From positions 1-9,207 of the forward strand of contig NZ_CAMKXG010000138.1 in NCBI RefSeq assembly GCF_946477055.1: a stretch of 9,207 bases of DNA, read 5' to 3'. Shown here piece by piece: positions 6,261 through 9,207 of the stretch. This DNA is from Lonsdalea britannica. GTDB lineage: Bacteria; Pseudomonadota; Gammaproteobacteria; Enterobacterales; Enterobacteriaceae. The position numbers and the translations under genes were made by a program. The notes beneath the pieces were generated by a model. The model had not been told where the DNA came from, searched no databases, and saw only the letters and a list, made by a program, of their open reading frames with translations. The stretch's first letter is position 1. Every line of letters starts with the position of its first letter.

Positions 6261-7961
6261 GTGCAATCTAACCTCAATATGCTGCTGGCGGTGTACGATC
6301 GTGCCGCCTTGATGCTGATTTGTCTCTTTTTCCTGACCCGAACGCGCCATTTCCGGCAGCTGTTGCAGCAGGATGAGCATTCGCCGTTCGACCTGTTCGT
6401 CGTTACGGCGATCTTTTCCCTGTTCGCGCTGTTCAGCACTTGGTCCGGCATTAATGTCGATGGTTCGCTGGTGAATGTGCGCGTAGTGGCTGTGATGTCC
6501 GGGGGGATTTTGTTCGGCCCTTGGGTCGGCATTACCACTGGTATCATCGCCGGGTTACACCGTTATCTTATCGATATGCACGGCATCACGTCGGTGCCTT
6601 GTCTGGTGACCAGCATTGTGGCCGGATTTATGTCCGCTTGGATTCACCTGCGGATCCCTCGCAGCAAGCACTGGAGCATCGGTATCGTCGGCGGCATGCT
6701 GTGCGAAACGCTGACCATGCTGCTGGTGGTGCTGTGGACGCGACCTGTTGCGCTGGGCTTGGACATTGTGGGCCATATTGCGATCCCGATGATCCTCGGC
6801 ACCGTCAGCATCGGGCTGATCGTCATGCTGGTCCGCAGCGTAGAAGGGGAGAAAGAGGCGATTGCCGCCCGGCAGGCGAAGCTGGCGCTGGATATCGCCA
6901 ACAAAACGCTGCCGCTATTTCGGCACGTCAATATTGAGTCGTTGCGCAAGGTGTGCGACATCATCCGCACCGACATTAACGCGGATGCGGTGGCGATGAC
7001 CAACACCCAGCAGGTGCTGACCTACGTCGGCGTCGGTGAGGAAAAATATCATAGCGGGGATCGCGACCTCAGCCCGACCACGCTTCATGCGTTGAAAAGT
7101 GGAAAAATCATCATCAAAAATAATGATGAGGCGCATCGTACGCCGGAAATCCACTCGATGATCGTCATTCCGCTGCGGGAAAAGGGCAAGGTCACGGGAA
7201 CGCTGAAAATTTACTATCGCCATGCCTACCGTATCACCTGGTCATTGAAAGAGATGGCGATCGGGCTGTCGCAGATTATCTCCACGCAGTTGGAGGTGTC
7301 ACGCGCCGAGCAGCTGAGAGAAATGGCGGACAGGGCGGAGCTGCGGGCCTTACAGAGCAAGATTAACCCGCACTTCCTGTTTAATGCGCTGAATGCTATC
7401 TCGACATCGATACGGCTGAACCCGGATACGGCGCGTCAGCTGATTATCAATTTGTCGCGCTATTTGCGCTACAACCTGGAGCGCAACGACGACGAGCTGA
7501 TCGATATCAAAAGCGAGCTGTATCAGGTCAAGGATTACATCGCCATTGAACAGGCGCGCTTCGGAGATAAGCTGACGGTGCTTTATGACATCGATGAGGA
7601 CGTCAGCTGCCATATTCCCAGTCTGCTGATTCAGCCGTTGATCGAAAACGCCATCGTACATGGCGTCCGCCCCTGTAAGGGCAACGGCGTGGTGGTGCTT
7701 AGTATTCAGGAAGTGGGCGACCGCATTCGCGTCGCGGTACGAGATACCGGCAGCGGTATCAGCGATGAAGTGATTGAACGCGTCGCCAAAAATGAAATGC
7801 CGGGGAATAAAATCGGCCTGCTTAATGTGCATCACCGTATCAAGCTGTTGTATGGCGACGGTCTGCACATCCGACAGCTGAAACCGGGCACGGAAATCGA
7901 GTTTTACATCAGTAAAAACGGGGCGTCGCTGCCGGAAAGCGCGGTAGCCTTCCCTCCCTGA
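6261..7961 (+). CDS. ypdA: LytS-family sensor histidine kinase YpdA
   Basis: Membrane sensor kinase of the YpdA/YpdB system, which in E. coli responds to extracellular pyruvate. I place the start at the GTG at 6261: the protein then has 566 residues and begins like E. coli YpdA (565), with [15 protein letters not shown]. The frame is open to an ATG at 6219, which lacks a ribosome binding site. Counting from the GTG, a 5TMR-LYT membrane domain covers about 7-195, with [10 protein letters not shown] in a conserved loop. A GAF-like domain follows at about 215-345. The kinase core has the phosphoacceptor His in [10 protein letters not shown] (H371), the N-box [10 protein letters not shown] (459-468), the G-box DTGSGIS (495-501) and GLLNVHHR (519-526). 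ypdB follows after 22 bases. Confidence 0.95.
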   Translation: MQSNLNMLLAVYDRAALMLICLFFLTRTRHFRQLLQQDEHSPFDLFVVTAIFSLFALFSTWSGINVDGSLVNVRVVAVMSGGILFGPWVGITTGIIAGLHRYLIDMHGITSVPCLVTSIVAGFMSAWIHLRIPRSKHWSIGIVGGMLCETLTMLLVVLWTRPVALGLDIVGHIAIPMILGTVSIGLIVMLVRSVEGEKEAIAARQAKLALDIANKTLPLFRHVNIESLRKVCDIIRTDINADAVAMTNTQQVLTYVGVGEEKYHSGDRDLSPTTLHALKSGKIIIKNNDEAHRTPEIHSMIVIPLREKGKVTGTLKIYYRHAYRITWSLKEMAIGLSQIISTQLEVSRAEQLREMADRAELRALQSKINPHFLFNALNAISTSIRLNPDTARQLIINLSRYLRYNLERNDDELIDIKSELYQVKDYIAIEQARFGDKLTVLYDIDEDVSCHIPSLLIQPLIENAIVHGVRPCKGNGVVVLSIQEVGDRIRVAVRDTGSGISDEVIERVAKNEMPGNKIGLLNVHHRIKLLYGDGLHIRQLKPGTEIEFYISKNGASLPESAVAFPP

Positions 7962-7983
7962 GTCAAGTCATCAGGATATTTTA

Positions 7984-8718
7984 GTGAAAGCGATTATTGT
8001 TGAAGATGAATTTCTTGCTCAGCAAGAGCTGAGCTGGCTGCTCAAAGAGCACAGTCAGATTGAGGTGGAAGGGGTCTTTGATGACGGCCTCGACGTGCTG
8101 AAATACCTTCAGCACCACAAGGTGGACGTCATCTTTCTGGATATTAATATTCCATCGTTGGATGGGGTGCTGTTGGCGAAAAATATCAGTCAGTTCGCCC
8201 ACAAGCCGCTGATCGTGTTTATCACCGCTTATAAAAACCATGCGGTCGAAGCATTTGAGCTGGAGGCGTTCGACTACATCCTGAAGCCGTATCACGAAAC
8301 GCGCATCGTCAGTATGCTTCAGAAGCTTGAGGCGGCATGGCATCAGCAACAGACGACAACGGCGGTAGGCGGCGCGGGGCGTTCGGCGCCGATGACCATC
8401 AATCTGGTGAAGGATAAACGCATTATCGTGACGAATATTCACGATATCTATTATGCGGAATCGCACGAAAAACTGACGTTTGTCTACACCAAACGCGACG
8501 AGTATGTCATGTCGATGAACATCACTGAATTTTGTAGTCGATTGCCCGAAGCCTACTTCTTCCGCTGCCATCGCTCCTACTGCGTTAACCTGAGTAAAAT
8601 TCGCGAAATCGAGCCGTGGTTCAACAATACCTACATCCTTAAACTCAGTGATTTGGATTTCCAGGTGCCCGTGAGCCGAGGCAAGGTCAAAGAGTTCCGG
8701 CAGTTGATGCGCCTTTAA
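7984..8718 (+). CDS. ypdB: LytTR-family response regulator YpdB
   Basis: A 244-residue transcription activator, the same length as E. coli YpdB. The receiver domain (about 1-115) has the acidic pair in VEDE (7-9), the phosphoacceptor D53 in FLDINIP, T81 and K101 in LKPY. After a Gly/Ala-rich linker (about 121-136) comes a LytTR DNA-binding domain (about 137-244) with the family signature FFRCHRSYCVN (192-202). Start is the GTG at 7984 after AGGA at 7972-7975; no better ATG exists. It is cotranscribed with ypdA. Its probable operator starts two bases after its own stop codon, in front of yhjX. Phosphorylated YpdB in E. coli activates essentially one target, yhjX. Confidence 0.96.
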   Translation: MKAIIVEDEFLAQQELSWLLKEHSQIEVEGVFDDGLDVLKYLQHHKVDVIFLDINIPSLDGVLLAKNISQFAHKPLIVFITAYKNHAVEAFELEAFDYILKPYHETRIVSMLQKLEAAWHQQQTTTAVGGAGRSAPMTINLVKDKRIIVTNIHDIYYAESHEKLTFVYTKRDEYVMSMNITEFCSRLPEAYFFRCHRSYCVNLSKIREIEPWFNNTYILKLSDLDFQVPVSRGKVKEFRQLMRL

Positions 8719-8719
8719 A

Positions 8720-8750
8720 GGCAGTTCATTCCCTCCACGCAGCAGTTCAT
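8720..8750 (+). promoter_or_regulatory. YpdB operator: two 10-bp direct repeats
   Basis: GGCAGTTCAT (8720-8729) and AGCAGTTCAT (8741-8750) are direct repeats differing in one base, separated by exactly 11 bp. The published YpdB site upstream of E. coli yhjX, as I recall it, is GGCATTTCAT twice with 11 bp between. Spacing is identical and each repeat differs from that consensus by one or two bases. Two direct repeats one helical turn apart are the usual LytTR binding layout. The second repeat ends about 10 bp before the expected -35 position of the promoter with TATAAT at 8784. Confidence 0.88.
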
Positions 8751-8760
8751 GCCCTTACTA

Positions 8761-8789
8761 AACTCAAGGATGAGTCTTCTCTTTATAAT
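8761..8789 (+). promoter_or_regulatory. Activator-dependent promoter of yhjX
   Basis: A perfect TATAAT at 8784-8789. At the proper distance upstream (8761-8766, AACTCA) there is no recognisable -35 hexamer. A good -10 with a missing -35 and activator repeats just upstream fits a promoter that needs phosphorylated YpdB. The transcript would start near 8796. Confidence 0.75.
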
Positions 8790-8799
8790 GGTGTTATTC

Positions 8800-8819
8800 A
8801 GCAGGTGCCTTTACCTGCT
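8800..8819 (+). promoter_or_regulatory. Stem-loop in the yhjX 5' leader
   Basis: AGCAGGT (8800-8806) pairs perfectly with ACCTGCT (8813-8819) around a six-base loop. It lies at or just after the predicted transcription start. There is no T-run after it, so it is not a terminator for ypdB; it may stabilise the 5' end of the mRNA or be a site for another regulator. Confidence 0.5.
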
Positions 8820-8854
8820 CATTTCAACACCAGAAAATTAATGAGGGATCCGGA

Positions 8855-9207
8855 ATGAACGCCAAACCGGTAAATCGTGCAGTGATTGTGGCAGGGACTA
8901 TCCTGGCGCAAATGGGTCTGGGAACTATTTATACCTGGAGCCTCTACAACCAGCCTCTGGTCGACAAATTTAACTGGTCACTGGGCTCTGTCGCCACGAC
9001 CTTCTCCATTACCAGCTTCTTCCTCGCTTTCGCCACCCTGTTTGCTGGCCGCATTCAGGAACGTATCGGCATTCGTAAACTGACGTTAATTTCCGGTCTG
9101 GTGTTGGGACTGGCTCTGATGTGCAGCGCCTACGTCACTTCACTGACGGCTATTTGGCTGCTGGTCGGGGTGGTGGTCGGATTCGCCGACGGTACGGCCT
9201 ACATCAC
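8855..9207 (+). CDS. yhjX: YhjX-like MFS transporter (OFA family), 5' part
   Basis: The first 117 residues of a membrane transporter; the gene runs off the window end (the family is about 400 residues). It starts at the ATG at 8855 after GAGGG (8843-8847). Visible are TM1 (about 8-30, with GTIYTWSLYNQPL, much like GSVYTWSLFN of E. coli YhjX), TM2 (about 46-64), the cytoplasmic MFS motif A loop GRIQERIGIRK (65-75), TM3 (about 77-95), and the start of TM4 with GVVVGFADGTAYI. The OFA family includes the oxalate/formate antiporter. E. coli YhjX is the pyruvate-induced target of YpdB and has been proposed to move pyruvate or a related carboxylate. Its position right behind ypdAB and the YpdB-type operator supports the same role here. 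Confidence 0.93.
   Translation, partial: MNAKPVNRAVIVAGTILAQMGLGTIYTWSLYNQPLVDKFNWSLGSVATTFSITSFFLAFATLFAGRIQERIGIRKLTLISGLVLGLALMCSAYVTSLTAIWLLVGVVVGFADGTAYI

Noticed and set aside
7350..7868. Long minus-strand frame inside ypdA, and similar long frames opposite ypdB, yejM and yejK
   Set aside because: These are antisense or frame-shifted shadows of strongly conserved genes in GC-rich DNA, without their own start signals or motifs.
1..9207. CRISPR array, insertion sequence, integrase or transposase genes
   Set aside because: No regularly spaced long repeats, no terminal inverted repeats with a transposase and no integrase-like protein were found on either strand.

Overview
The window reads as chromosome of an enterobacterium (order Enterobacterales). 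The gene content and the divergence from the E. coli orthologs suggest a plant-associated, Pectobacteriaceae-like member, but the genus cannot be fixed from the sequence alone. The main markers are the conserved yejM-yejL / yejK locus with tRNA-Pro(GGG) beside yejM, and orthologs of the YpdA/YpdB two-component system and of the YhjX transporter.

Layout. Positions 1-2700 are visibly AT-richer than the rest and carry accessory genes. These are a small exported protein of unknown function (165-515, +), a small exported ankyrin-repeat protein (790-1140, -) and a class I SAM-dependent methyltransferase (1419-2225, +). Between the first two lies a stretch dense in inverted repeats, including a clear terminator. 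A 500-base gene-poor segment follows (2226-2727). It holds a Cys-rich open frame without a standard start, a hairpin, three 9-bp direct repeats at 11-bp spacing and the tRNA terminator. The tRNA-Pro gene (2728-2804, -) marks the boundary with core genome. The accessory segment therefore sits against the 3' end of a tRNA, the usual place for integrated islands, although no integrase is visible here.

From 2883 on the sequence is core: yejM (inner-membrane regulator of LPS synthesis) and yejL form a minus-strand operon, divergent from yejK (nucleoid-associated protein). After a 190-base gap come ypdA (sensor kinase) and ypdB (LytTR response regulator), 22 bases apart and both with GTG starts. 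Then comes the 5' part of a yhjX-like transporter gene, cut by the window end.

How the genes work together. The right-hand block is a self-contained regulatory circuit: sensor, regulator and target transporter in a row. Directly after the ypdB stop codon are two near-identical 10-bp direct repeats separated by 11 bp, which match the architecture and nearly the sequence of the YpdB binding site described upstream of E. coli yhjX. They are followed by a perfect TATAAT with no good -35, as expected of an activator-dependent promoter. In E. coli ypdAB and yhjX are far apart on the chromosome. Here they are neighbours, which supports yhjX as the dedicated YpdB target. The left block looks like remnants of a mobile or accessory island, with two small exported proteins that could be orphan immunity-type factors (a hypothesis only).
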